A stretch of DNA of 64,000 bases, taken from positions 186,001 to 250,000 of the forward strand of contig NW_023501087.1 of assembly GCF_014066305.1 (NCBI RefSeq), in the 5' to 3' direction. The DNA comes from Letharia columbiana. Taxonomy: Eukaryota > Ascomycota > Lecanoromycetes > Lecanorales > Parmeliaceae. The number at the start of each line of letters is the position of its first letter. Positions within the stretch are counted from its first letter, which is position 1. This document shows positions 19,350-29,686 of the stretch, piece after piece. The notes beneath the pieces are model-generated. The model ran no database searches. It saw nothing but the letters and a program-made list of their open reading frames with translations, and was not told the DNA's origin. The translations under genes and the position numbers were made by a program.

Positions 19350-22300
19350 TCATCCCATAGACTTCTTTTTCTCTAAACGTCCCTCTATGCAACTTGGTCT
19401 TTGACCCGTTCCAACTGCCTGCATGTTGATCCAGCCTAGTCCCAACTTTGAGTTCCACTCCCCAAACCTCCTTCGAAGTGCCTGAAGAACCTCGTTTGGG
19501 AGGACGTCCGATGAGAAGTTCCCGAGCTTGGCATCGTTGACCGAGAAGGTAAAGGCAACGCTATCCGAAGGCGCGATCGTGATACTTGGGCCTGCCGCAC
19601 CTGAGGTGCCTTGCCCCCTCGATCCATGTCTCGCTGGGCTGACCGAGTCGTCCAGTTGATTTCCAGGACCGGATAGACCGGTAGCCCTCTCAGTGACGCC
19701 GGCCGTTGACTCAGGTGCTTTCCCCAACCTTCGGGCCATGCGTTTGGATTGACCTGCAGACGAAGCTTTCTCTCCTTCGGAAATCATTTGATCATGGCCG
19801 CGCTTGCGGGAGGCCTCCACATAGGGTTCGAGCTCGGTGTTGGTTTCGTCGGCAGTGGTGAGGAGATTGTCACTATCCCTCACCGTGTCAGCATCCTCTT
19901 CCGGTAGACGATCTTGTTCTTCGCTCAGGCGACGGATCGCTGAATGCTCAATTATGCACTTGTCGACAAGCGCTTTCAGTTCGACGTTCCGACATTGAAC
20001 TATGTATCTTTCATCCTTGAGCGACTCGATGGTACCTTGGTTTAAATCGCCCTGCGCATTCCAGCAACACCTTGCAGCAATGTCTTGTCCTGCTCGACTT
20101 GACTTAGCTGAGTATCCTGCTCTCGATTCTTGTCTTCTAGCCTCAGCACATGCGTATTGAGCCTCTTCTGAGATGCACTAGCCTCCTGCCTCTGCTTAGC
20201 AAACTTCAGACTTTAGACTGTTGATGGTTATCTCATTTTCTGGGAGAACGACCACGCGAAAGTTCTGCACCTCGGCCTTGAGATGATCGCGCTCTTTCTG
20301 ACCATCACCAACCGGTTTTGTCGACCTCTGATGGGATTCTGTAGCAGTCCGCAGAGAATCAGTCACTTGAGCAGATCGTTGCTTCAGTAGTTCATTCTGC
20401 CCGTTCACTTCTCCGAGGACCTTGGATAATCTTTCGTTCTCCGCGGTGAGGTTCTGGGAGGTGGCCTCTGCGTTTGCAACCGCTGTGTTCTTGGCACTTA
20501 GTTGGTCATCCAGACCGTTGACACCCACTATTTGTTGCTCGAGGCGGTGGTTCGCTCGCTGCCCTCCGATCAGCCAAGGAACTACATCAGCGATCATCGA
20601 CACTCACCTGCTCCGTCTTCAGCTTCTCCTGAAGTCCGTCGACATTGGTGTTCAATTTTTCGTTGTCGGCCTCAAGAGACCGTCAACGTTCAACCGAATC
20701 TTGGATCTGGGAATCCTTCTGCTTAACGTCAGACTCGAGATTGGCAATCCAAGGATTCGCAGCTGCATCTTCCAGGCGGGTGACGGTGGCGTCCTTTTCA
20801 CTGAATTGAGATTCCAAGGTAGTAATCTTCATCTCGGTTTGCTCAGCGACCGACGTGAGGTCTTGGATCCTCTGGCGTTTAGCATTGCGACCTTCATTTA
20901 GGGCCTGGATCTGGGAATCCTTCTGCTCAACGTCAGACTCGAGGTCGACAATCCTTTGTCTAGCATTCGAAGCTGCATCTTCCAGGCGGGTGATGGTGGC
21001 GTCCTTTTCACTGGATTAAGATTCCAAAGTATTGATCTTGGTCTCGGTCTCCTCGGCGACCAACACGAGGTCTTGGATCCTCGTATTGCGCTCAGTGAGA
21101 AGACGTTGGGTGTTAGAGATTTGTAATCTCAGCTCGGTCTTCTCCCCCTTCAGGGCGCTGTTGTCATTTGCCGCGGCCTGCCACTCTTCGTTACTGTCAC
21201 TGAGGCTTATGTTGAGTGAATGTTTGACGGCCTGGACCTTTTCCAATGCCTGCAACGAGCGTTGATGTGCTTCGCTAGAGACATTAGCCTCGGTAGCCTT
21301 TGTGTTCAGTATAATGTCGAACGACTTCCTCATAACGTTGTCGTGGTCATCCGCTGTAGACAATTGAGTTCGGAGGTCTTGTATCGTGGCCTCCAGTTGC
21401 TGGTTTTCGACTTTGACTGCTCCGACCTCCACGTCGCTGGCAAAACGGCCAGCTGTAAGTTCCTTCTTTTCTTCTGTGAGTTCCCTTACTTGAGATCGGA
21501 GGTCCCTTTCGGTGGCCTCTAGCTGCGGTATGCGGTGGGATCGCAGTCCAGATATCTGCGCTTGGTCCGCCAGATGCTCTTCTTTAGCTGTCTCGAGTTG
21601 CCCGGAATAGCTTTGGTGATACGCCTCTAGGGTTGCATATCTGGCTAGAAGTCCATCGTGCCTTGCGGTCTTGTCAGCGAACTTTCTTCGCATCTCCGCA
21701 AGTGCTTCCACCGCTGCCCCTTTTCTGAACTTTGTCTGCTTTAGGGAGTTGAATTTCTCCATCTCTCTTCCGTGTCTCGTCCTCAGGTCTCCTAATTCCA
21801 GACTCGTCGATTCCAATTTGGCTTCGACCTTCCGAAGGTGCTCTTGCTGGTCAGTGAGACTCTGGTCTTTCTCGGAACAGGTCTCCCGCAGTGTCTCACA
21901 TCGCGTCTTGATAGACGTTACTAGATTTTGGACGTTATCGAGTCTGTGGTCGGCATCGTATCCACTACCCGTTGCGTTAGCAAGGCTCTGTAGAAAGGAA
22001 AGCGCACTTGAAAGCGCACCTCGAAAACTTTGGCTTTCTATGTCATTCCTGCTCTTCGCCTGTTGCAGCTTCGCTTCTGCATTCGCAACAGCGTTCTCTC
22101 TACCATAGAACTCACCAAAGCGAGTGTCCAAATCTTCCCTCTGTTCCGCGAGGTTGGTCTCTGTCGATATCCGAGTAGATTCAAAGTCCCTCTCCCGGCT
22201 TTCCAGCTTTTTGTCTCCTGCCATGCTCTTCTGCATCAAAGGCGGTGACTCTTGACGTATGTCTTGCTTCCCGATTGCCTAGCTCCCTCTCCTGTCCGGC

Positions 22301-22620
22301 TAAGGCCTCTTTCTGCTTGTACAGCCGAGACTTGAGCTCTTCGAGTCGGTTTTGCTCGGTCACGCGAGTCTCTTTGATCCGGAGCTCATTCGCTTGGGTC
22401 TCTTCCAGTGCCTTCTGATTGTTTGACCTCGTCCTTCAGTTTCTGCAACCGAGCGTCAAGCTTTCCTAGCGTACCGTCTCGAGACACGATGGCAGCACTC
22501 CATGCTGCTTGGTGTTGCTCGAGTTGGTTCACAGCAGCCAGTTGACGTTCCTCAAGCTTGTGGAGTGTACCCATCAGCTTGTCGAAGAACCACAGCGTCG
22601 TGATCGTTGCCCTTTGAGTC
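19350..22620 (-). pseudogene. Broken coiled-coil protein gene
   Basis: Long minus-strand frames (21016-22239, 20196-20603, 19350 to about 20040) all read as heptad-rich coiled coil: LEATERDLRSQVRELTEEKK, and LENxxLxxxL-type runs dense in Glu, Gln, Lys and Leu. The C-terminal piece is different: Ser/Gly-rich, then VAFTFSVNDAKLGNF and LQALRRRFGEWNSKLGLG, ending KKKSMG. The pieces lie in different frames, separated by stops (for example near 20040, 20610 and 21015) without convincing introns. I read it as one large structural or trafficking-type coiled-coil gene that has decayed. Multiple unrecognised introns are the alternative. Confidence 0.45.
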
Positions 22621-22706
22621 AAACAAGAGCCGTTTGATCCCTGGCATATTCTTTTTCAGTTCTCGAATGACTTCTGACAACTGCTGCCTCCAGTCGGCGT
22701 CCGCTG

Positions 22707-23135
22707 CCAGTAGGTTTGGCTGTTCAGCCACATGCCTTGTCAATGATGACATGGTGAAGTTGTATAGACCGACCGAGTATTCTGCGGCGGTAAAAGAGGT
22801 TGTCCTTGCGGACTTCCTTGATTGGAGGGAGTTCCCTACCAGTAGGTTTGGCTGTTTAGTCATATGCCTTGTCAATGATGACATGGCGAAGTTGGATAGA
22901 CCGACCGAGTATTCTGCGGCGGTAAAAGAGGTTGTCCTTGCGGACTTCCTTAAATAGGAGGGAGTTCCCTGCCAGTAGGTTTGGCTGTTTAGCCACATGC
23001 CTTGTCAATGATGATAAAGCGAAGTTGAATAGACCGACCGAGTATTCTACGGCGGTAAAAGAGGTTGTCCTCGCGGACTTCCTCAAATTGGAGGGAGAAC
23101 CTCCCTCATGACAGAGGGAGAACCTCCCTCATGAC
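22707..23135. repeat. Three tandem ~132-bp repeats plus 23-bp doublet
   Basis: Units start with CCAGTAGGTTTGGCTGTT at 22707, 22838 and 22972 and are over 90 percent alike by eye. Each contains GACCGACCGAGTATTCT and GCGGCGGTAAAAGAGG. The third ends in two copies of GAGGGAGAACCTCCCTCATG, itself a near-perfect inverted repeat (GGGAG..CTCCC). The array follows the 5' side of the coiled-coil pseudogene. Confidence 0.75.
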
Positions 23136-24234
23136 AAGAGTGGAAACTCGCTTGCCCAAAGCCTGAGAGCCAGCATTATTGCGAATGCAATGGTGTTTGT
23201 ATTTAGTGAGATGATGTGGTGACTTCAATTTTTTTTCGAGAAGATGCGAGTGAATGTGGGTGCCAAGCCACTAGAACCTCCGCCAAGATCTAAACGAGTG
23301 CTGTACAGACCACTGCCCGCCTGTACGTGGTGCCAGCTACGAATGCTGTCTGTTCTACGGGTTCAGTAGAGTCAAGAGACATCCACTTACTCTGACAGGA
23401 CGAACCCAGTACACCGATTGGAGAGCTGGGCTCTCTTCGAGTACGAACGCGACCTCTTCAAAACGCCTTCGATCCCGACTTCAGCGAACGACTCAACGAA
23501 CAAATACGACGACCGTCCTACTGATATCGGGTCTGCCGAAGCCCCTTCGTACACCTCCGCTCTTTCCAAGAAGCAGCCAACACTACAACACTTTGGATAT
23601 CTCTCTACGTTTCCGATCGGAAGGGCGAAAAGAAGAGGGGGACATGCGGAGTTGGGGACATGTGGCTCATCACCGTATGATGGCTGAAAAGAGGATGGGA
23701 AGGGACGCGAGGATATACGACGAAATGGATTTAGCCCTCTTTCGCCCCTTACTGTATGCCTTGAGAACCTACTCGTGATACTCCACCCGAGGTATTCAAA
23801 TGAATGAGCGGCGAGAGAGAGCATACTGGTGTATTGTATGGGTATTCATCTTGAAAGAGGCACGTCAAGTGTATACTATCTAAGGCGGTTGCTGGACGGA
23901 TGTATGTAGCTCTGGTCCATGCTATACCTGGGCGACAGGCTCCCGCAGATGCTCACGTGAACCCATATGAACAGCAGTTTACCTGTAGATAAAGGATCAA
24001 GGGTAGCATTGCTTATTTAGGACTCGAAAGGGCGAAGGTCACGCAGGTCACTTATGTCACGCAGGTCTATGACGGAGAAACGAATTTATTGTCTGATCAT
24101 CTCTCTGACTACTACATTTGTAACAACTCTCTGGCCCAAGCGGCATGGAATCAATTTCCTGAGCAGAAGACGCGACTTCATGACTGTATGTACAGGCTTG
24201 CCCACGCGTACAAGTACCCCGAGCGAAGAACTTG
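23136..24234. other. Accessory-block spacer with one CCCH-like relic
   Basis: Frames at 23387-23824 on both strands have no recognisable motif. On the minus strand at about 24170-24236 the text FFARGTCTRGQACTYSHE looks like the end of a CCCH zinc finger (C-x5-C-x3-H) lacking its first Cys. It sits just beyond the stop of the family fragment that follows. No complete gene is visible. Confidence 0.3.
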
Positions 24235-24470
24235 CTAGTAATCATCCGTTCCATCTGCATGCTCGTAGCTAAAAGCGCACCGGATACGCCTCTTAGGGTT
24301 GACGATATTCCGGCAGTTGTAGTCATCCCCTACCTTCATGACGTCGTCTGGTTGTCCCACAAGTATCGATGAGTTGCTCTGTCGCGACCTTTTCGTTCTC
24401 TCCTGGTCCTGCCTTTCGATGTGTACTATGGGACTTCCTTGCCCGACCTGGACTTTGTAAGCCGCGTCTT
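24235..24470 (-). pseudogene. Hairpin-leader family, fragment A
   Basis: The minus-strand frame reads RQDQERTKRSRQSNSS, then VGQPDDVMKVGDDYNCRN, then IVNPKRRIRCAFSYEHADG and TAG at 24235. It aligns over its whole length with the 48-kb copy (QNQERA..SRQGN, VGQP, DEYNCRNIVNPGRRTRCAFSY). Both ends are missing, and no leader is seen upstream. Confidence 0.6.
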
Positions 24471-24734
24471 TGGTGTGACGCGGCCTGTTCCATCAAAGTG
24501 CCTTGGAAAGTGTTCGATAGTGCGTCGAGGCAGGCTTGGAGGGTGTCAACGACGGAGCAGAGGTCTTCTAAGAAAGACGCAGTATTATTGCACTCCAGGA
24601 CTCGGAGAAGTGCGGCAAGGACGGTGAGAGTGCGCGAGTAAAGTGTATTCGTAGGGCCCTTGTTGAGCTCAGCTTGAAGGGCCTTTGCTAGAAAGCCGAA
24701 GAGCGCTGTGGCGTTTTAGAGTAGCTCGCGAGAA

Positions 24735-25015
24735 CGTGTGTTCGGAGGGTATGATTCGCAGATCAACCTCAATGTCTAAACAGACTCCCGCATCGTTGGC
24801 GTTTTGGAGTAGCTCGCGAAGACGTGTGTTCGGAGGGTATGATTCGCAGATCAACCTCAACAAAGTCGTGAGTGGTTGGCTCTGCGGCATGTTCGGAGGG
24901 TATGATTCGCAGATCAACCTCAACAAAGACGTGAGGGGACTCCCGCAGCGTCGGCGTTTGGAAGGAGTTCGCGGAGACAGGTGTTCGGAGGGTAAGACTC
25001 GCAGGTCAACCTCAA
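24735..25015. repeat. Tandem repeats with GTGTTCGGAGGGTATGATTC unit
   Basis: Four copies of a core (TTCGGAGGGTATGATTCGCAG followed by ATCAACCTCAA) recur at 66-87-base spacing, with alternating spacer types. The minus strand reads LLRLICESYPPN repeatedly. The reading frame is not kept across units, so I call it a repeat and not a gene. Confidence 0.6.
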
Positions 25016-25240
25016 CAAAGTCGTGTGTGGTTGGCTCTGCGGCTTGTGTCTCGTATGGAGTTTGGGGGGGAGGGAAGGCGACAAGGACGAGGAATATATT
25101 ATTTTTATATGTAGAAGGTTGCAGGATATTCTGCGGCAGTTGCAAAAGCCAGCCGTCTGCATCGGCATGCCGCACTCGCCCACTGTGAAAGGATGGCGGT
25201 CACGGGCGCGTAGAATGTCGCGTCACGAAGCATTTTCTCT

Positions 25241-25360
25241 GCGTGGCGAACCGTGTACAAAGTCCGCTATCACGTGGATGATTCCAGTCCAGCTGGAATG
25301 ATCGAGACACGATGATCTGCGTGACGAACCGTGTACTCAGTCCGCTATCCCGTGGATAGG
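25241..25360. repeat. Direct repeat pair with a third copy at 26,252
   Basis: GCGAACCGTGT followed by AGTCCGCTATC and CGTGGAT occurs at 25241 and 25319 (78-base spacing) and again at 26252-26290. The linker TCCAGTCCAGCTGGAATGAT is also shared. The first two copies sit exactly where family copy B loses similarity to its relatives. Confidence 0.6.
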
Positions 25361-25883
25361 TCCCCTTGTTGATCCGAGCAATCAAGGATACTCTTGGCGA
25401 TCCAAATCGACCGGCCTCAACCTGTACGTGAGCTGACCAGCCCTTGTTCTCAACATCTCATAGGCTGTCGAGGGGGTCTGTGAAGTCTCCCTTTGCGTCT
25501 TCGTATCCGAAAACGCACCGGGTACGTCTGTCGAGGTTGATGATGTTCTGGCAGTTGAATTCCTTTTCTACCTCCATGCCGTCATCTGACTCTGGAGCTG
25601 CGGAGGGGATTAGCCTCGGCACCAACGTCGATGAGGTGACCTGTCGCCTCTTCTTTCTCTCGTCTTCCTGTGCCTGCTCCTCTTTCCATGCTAATCTCCG
25701 TTTCTTGTACTCTGCCAGACCTTCTTCTCTGGAAAGCACACGAGGGAGAGAACTCTCGAGACTCCCCATTGACAGACCCTCTCCTTGGGCGGGAGGACCT
25801 GGTTGAGCTGTGTCTTGCTGCTGCTCTTTCGAGCTGGAGGAGACTTCCCCCAAAACAGCATATCGATTGCTCGACGAAGACAT
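25360..25883 (-). pseudogene. Hairpin-leader family, copy B (truncated)
   Basis: The frame starts at 25883 with MSSSSNRYAVLGEVSSSSKE, close to the 48-kb MASSSNRFAALADTPSSSKE. It continues QPGPPAQGE, GSLESSLPRVLSREEGLAEY, IPSAAPE and EFNCQNIINLDRRTRCVFGY, then hits TGA at 25458. Beyond the stop the same frame goes on matching (VENKGW, EAGRFGSPRVSLIARINKG) until about 25360, where the direct repeats begin. So it is a family member stopped by a nonsense change and cut short by repeat insertion or rearrangement. A shortened protein of about 141 residues could still be made. Confidence 0.65.
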
Positions 25884-26056
25884 TGAAATTGATAAACCCC
25901 CGAGATTCCTGCGGTGGTGGATTGCTAATGAAAGCAAGAGTCTTACCTACCAAGGTAGGCAAGAGCTGAGATACGGAAAACCCCCGAGATTCCTACGGTG
26001 GTTGAAGCTGGTGCTAGTAAACTAGCCACGTGTGATTGTTACCTACAAGTGTAGGC
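25884..26056 (-). promoter_or_regulatory. Tandem hairpin leader before copy B
   Basis: Reading on the minus strand there are two successive units. Each has a CCTAC..GTAGG hairpin (26042-26055; 25946-25959), then a variable hairpin (26013-26026, GCTAGT/ACTAGC; 25922-25937, TTGCT/AGCAA), then the constant CACCGYAGGAATCTCGGGGG element (25977-26001; 25894-25918). The last constant element ends about ten bases before the ATG. Confidence 0.75.
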
Positions 26057-26964
26057 AACCAGTTGAGAGGCCGGTAGTGATCAGCGCTGAGTCTGGCCTC
26101 GTTCCAGGTCGCACGCGTCTTTTCGCCAACTGGGTTGGTATCTAGAGTAGTAAAATGTTCCAACTTGCGGTCCAGAAAGTCTTTCGCCATGGCGCCGATG
26201 GCGGCGTGGGCTCTTCATCCAGTCCAGCTGAAATGATCGAGACTGCGATCTGCGTGGCGAACCGTGTGCACAGTCCGCTATCCCGTGGATAGGGTAGCCC
26301 CTCTACCACGACCAAGTGCGCAAACATTATCTATATATATAAGTCAGCAATTCTAGTAAGAGCATGACCTACTGGTCATTTGGGGGACAAAGAGAAGATG
26401 GCGATGTATCTTTTAATATTGAAGTCAGCACATGACAGAATTCCATGGTGGGATCGGTAGCACTGAGGCCAGCTCCCGCAGCGAAGGACGCTGGGAGGAT
26501 GCGAAGCAGAGATCAAGGGCAGGGACCAGAAGGTTCAAGGGCCTTCGTAGGCTCCAGGAGCTGGTGGAGGTCAGGGAGCATGCGAACTAGCAGGATGACC
26601 GTCTCATCCGCAATGTTGCTGGCAGTCAGAGATTTGGGCATTGGTCGCACATTCTTACTCGATAGAGCTGCTTGAATGTCATTGTGGCTGCGACATTGTC
26701 ACTTTGAAGGTGACCCGTTGAGGTATACCATTTGTCTTCAACATTGTCTGATACGCTCCTGCTTTCGCCCACAGGTTTCTCAGCGCCGAATGCGCGATGT
26801 CGCGCCGAGCTAGCCAATTCTTGTCTCCGATATGGTGATCGTTATTATGCCTCGGTCCCGCCGAAGAAAGGAATCTGTGACCGTCAGTAATACCAGATTC
26901 TCGATCTTGAAGCACAAGAGAGTCAGCTCTTTGCAATAGCAGCATGCCTTGAGCAAACTGCTCA

Positions 26965-27151
26965 TTCGAACGGAAAAGCTCGCTGTGAACCACTGTTCGA
27001 AGCCGTCCTTTTGAGGCGTTGAGCTGATGTTGCAGCGTGCCGTGAGCAACCTGTTCATTAGAACGGGAATAACTTGAAGTTTTGGTTTATTAGAACGGGA
27101 AAGCTCGCTGTGAAACACTGTTCGAAGCCGTCTTTTTGCGGCGTTGAGCGG
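26965..27151. repeat. Pair of ~62-bp direct repeats
   Basis: The segments beginning GAACGGAAAAGCTCGCTGTG (about 26968) and GAACGGGAAAGCTCGCTGTG (about 27092) continue alike through CACTGTTCGAAGCCGTC and GGCGTTGAGC. The spacing is about 125 bases. There is no clear coding sense. Confidence 0.55.
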
Positions 27152-27371
27152 ATCTGATGGTACAATGACCCAGAAAGCACTCAACACCAGACTCGGTGAA
27201 GTAGAAGGCCGATAGAGGTCCTGCTGAGGCAGACAAGTCTGAACGTGCATTTTTGCGCGTTAGAAATGCCACCGCGAGGCAGCAAGACTGCGTGAGCCTT
27301 CTTTCTCGCCATCACTGACGCGATGCTTGCGCTTGGGAGCTGAATCAGCACCAAGGCACAGAAAGTACAAA

Positions 27372-27445
27372 AAAACCCCGAGATTCCTGCGGTGTTGGAA
27401 AATCTTTCACTGATGTGAGAGTTAAAATGCTTGTAAAAGCAAGTG
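27372..27445 (-). promoter_or_regulatory. Orphan hairpin leader (copy C)
   Basis: The constant element CACCGCAGGAATCTCGGGG (27372-27393) is preceded on the minus strand by hairpins TCAC-ATCA-GTGA (27407-27418) and GCTT-TTAC-AAGC (27429-27440). No ATG follows at the usual distance. The sequence after it has only a short family-like basic stretch (PKRKHRVSDGEKEG), so the attached gene seems lost. Confidence 0.6.
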
Positions 27446-27474
27446 AAATCCGGCAATCGACTGTGGTAGACAAG

Positions 27475-27600
27475 CACTGTGTTGTGGTAGAAGTGTGGAT
27501 GATGGAAGAAGGATGTGGGTGATGGATAAAGGATGTGGGTGATGGATAAAGGATGTGAGTGATGGATGAAGGGTGTGAGTGATGGAAGGGAAGTGCGTTG
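27475..27600. repeat. Minisatellite, GATGGATAAAGGATGTGGGT-type
   Basis: Five to six imperfect 20-base units with the pattern GATGGATRAAGGATGTGRGT run in tandem, with GA/GT bias on the plus strand. Confidence 0.7.
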
Positions 27601-28679
27601 TTGAAGAAGGAAGTGAGTTGAAAAAAAGAGAAGTTAAGTAGAAGAAATTCCCGGTAGCGCCGGCAACCACCGAGGCTAGCGTCGGAATCAAAAGCTTTGA
27701 GCTCCGATTCGTCAAAATCTCTGCAAGTAGCGCATTCGGTTTTTTGCTGGAATGATACGCTAACCGCATCCGGACTGCAGCTCCGCGGTGGGACGCTGGT
27801 TGCCTACTATTCCCGGGACTAATTTTTAAGGCACTCAATCCTCAGTATAGAAGCGGGACGGGTATGCTACGAAGGTGATCACTAGTAGTCCGTCACTAAA
27901 CAGTAACTTATACTAGTTGTAGGCTTGAAAGCGTACACCGCTTTCACATCTAGTATCGCTCATGATCCATCGGGTGGCCGTGGCACAGTTGCCGGACCCT
28001 ACTTAGTCGGTCCACTGTATAGGCAATGTCTACGTCTACTTGTATATGAAGAATTGAAAAGGATAACGAATAGTAGAACATCAGCATTGATCAAGATCAA
28101 ATTCATTTGGTATCCAGAAGTTGATGCTGTACCAGAACGGAACATTCGTACCCGGGCAGTTGCTAGTAGTTGTACGTAGACGCAGGGCAACAAAGATATG
28201 AAGGCATACTTTAGATAGTCCTCATCAGACACGTGGAATGGCAAAGTAAATCGGAAGAGTTTTATGACCTGAACTCGAGGCCAGATGCAAGGCGGCTACA
28301 CATGCCCAAGTAGCTGTGCAACTGAACCAACCTTGTCCCAAAGAACCAGGATCAGTCTTTGCAACGCCTGTTTGTAAGTTTCCTTATGAACTGTAAATCA
28401 ACCCTCCAGAGCAACGGGGTGGGACAAGGAACAGTGTTCGTAGCGTGTAGGAGGGATTGGTTGTCTGTGGAAGCTGCAGCAAGATATCCCCTCAGCCAAG
28501 CGCAGTGATATGTGTCTAGACCTGGTAAGAAGCACCTTCCAACTACTACCAAATAATAAAACAGAGCCCCCGCGACCTGACGCAATGCACTGAAGCCTTC
28601 AGCGAGCATCAGAGGACCCCTTTCATAGCACATCAAGCTAGCCAACCCCTCACGGCAAACCAGGCCCAGTAGTGTAGAG

Positions 28680-29260
28680 CAGAGGAACGTCTTAGTAAGC
28701 CCTTGATCTTGAAGCGTAGATGTGTAGTCGTGACACCACAGGATTGCTGAGTGAGGTGTGTGAAGTGAACCAATGGTCTCGATTCATACCGATACGAGGC
28801 TCCGCAGTGGGCTGTGATACGACTGATGGCTGTGAGAGGACTGATTGCGCTGACATGGCTGGTAGTGATACAATAGGCCGCTCTGGTACGACAGACTGCT
28901 GTGGCAGCTATGGTGTAGGCTGCTCTCGTAGCTGTGGTGGATGCTCTGGTAGGTGCTCTTGTAGCTGGGGTACTGACGGAACAGACTGTGGTACGACTGG
29001 TAGTGGTGTGAGAGGCTGCTGTATTAGGACTGGGTGTGTCAGGACTGGTGTGATAGGCTGCAGTGGCACATGGGGTACTCGTACTGGCGAAGGCTTGAAT
29101 TGCTTGGTATGGCTGGTTGCTCTGATAGCTGTGGTGACTGCTCTGGTAGCTCTGGAGTAGGCTGCTTCGGTAGCTCTGGTGGCTGTGGTATCTCTGTCTT
29201 GAAGATCTCGATATCGGACTGAAATCGAGAGTAGAATAGGCTTGTGAAGCTAGTAATAGT
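28680..29260. repeat. Low-complexity CTG/GTAG-rich region
   Basis: The plus strand is dominated by CTGTGGT, GCTCTGGTAG and ACTGGTG motifs. All six frames therefore give biased peptides (Ser/Thr/Tyr/Gln-rich on the minus strand, Cys/Gly-rich on the plus strand). The minus frame at 29039-29299 has TPELPEQSPQLSEQPA. It may be a decayed repetitive protein gene. I cannot define one. Confidence 0.45.
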
Positions 29261-29269
29261 CTGCTGAGT

Positions 29270-29460
29270 AGGTGTGCTTTCGCAAGCACCTTTTAGCAAA
29301 TGTAAAAGTAAGAGAAAAAAGAATACATGAACTTATCGAACCTCGTGGAGCAAAAACCTCAGTCTGAAAGCTTCAACTTCTGGTTACCTACGAAAGCTCC
29401 AACGAGATTTAATACCATATCCCCGAAGGGCAGGTAATCATGGCTTATTGATAGTTATAT
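29270..29460. repeat. Dispersed repeat, left copy (partner near 34,300-34,500)
   Basis: Shares with 34,300-34,500, in the same orientation and order: AGCAAATGTAAA, TCGAACC..GTG..GCAAAAA, ACCTACGAAA, and ATACCA followed by ATCCCCGAAGGGC. The two copies are clearly diverged. I see no terminal inverted repeats. It may be a relic of a non-autonomous mobile element. Confidence 0.5.
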
Positions 29461-29686
29461 TATTCTTCAACTAACGAAAAGGTCTCTTCCCTGTGACATG
29501 ATAATATCACGGAGCCGTACTATTGCAATTCTTCTGCCACGGGAACCTCGACAACCTGACCTGGAATTGGATTCAATGTATTTGCTTCCAATATCGTTGC
29601 AGTCACTTTCTAACCTTTTACACGGATTTCTCGCCTTATACATTACTTCTTTCTCAATCAGAACAACACAACAAACATGCGCTCAG

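Noticed and set aside
24685..25188. 167- and 168-residue frames on both strands over the 24.7-25.0 kb repeats
   Set aside because: They arise from tandem repeats; the frame is not maintained between units and no start or splice context is convincing.
25884..26060. The hairpin leaders as a CRISPR-like array
   Set aside because: Units are only paired, spacers are not of uniform length, and the organism is a fungus; each set ends at a start codon.
28633..29289. 218-residue Ser/Thr/Tyr-rich minus-strand frame
   Set aside because: Composition follows directly from a CTG/GTAG-rich low-complexity tract, and the opposite strand is equally open.
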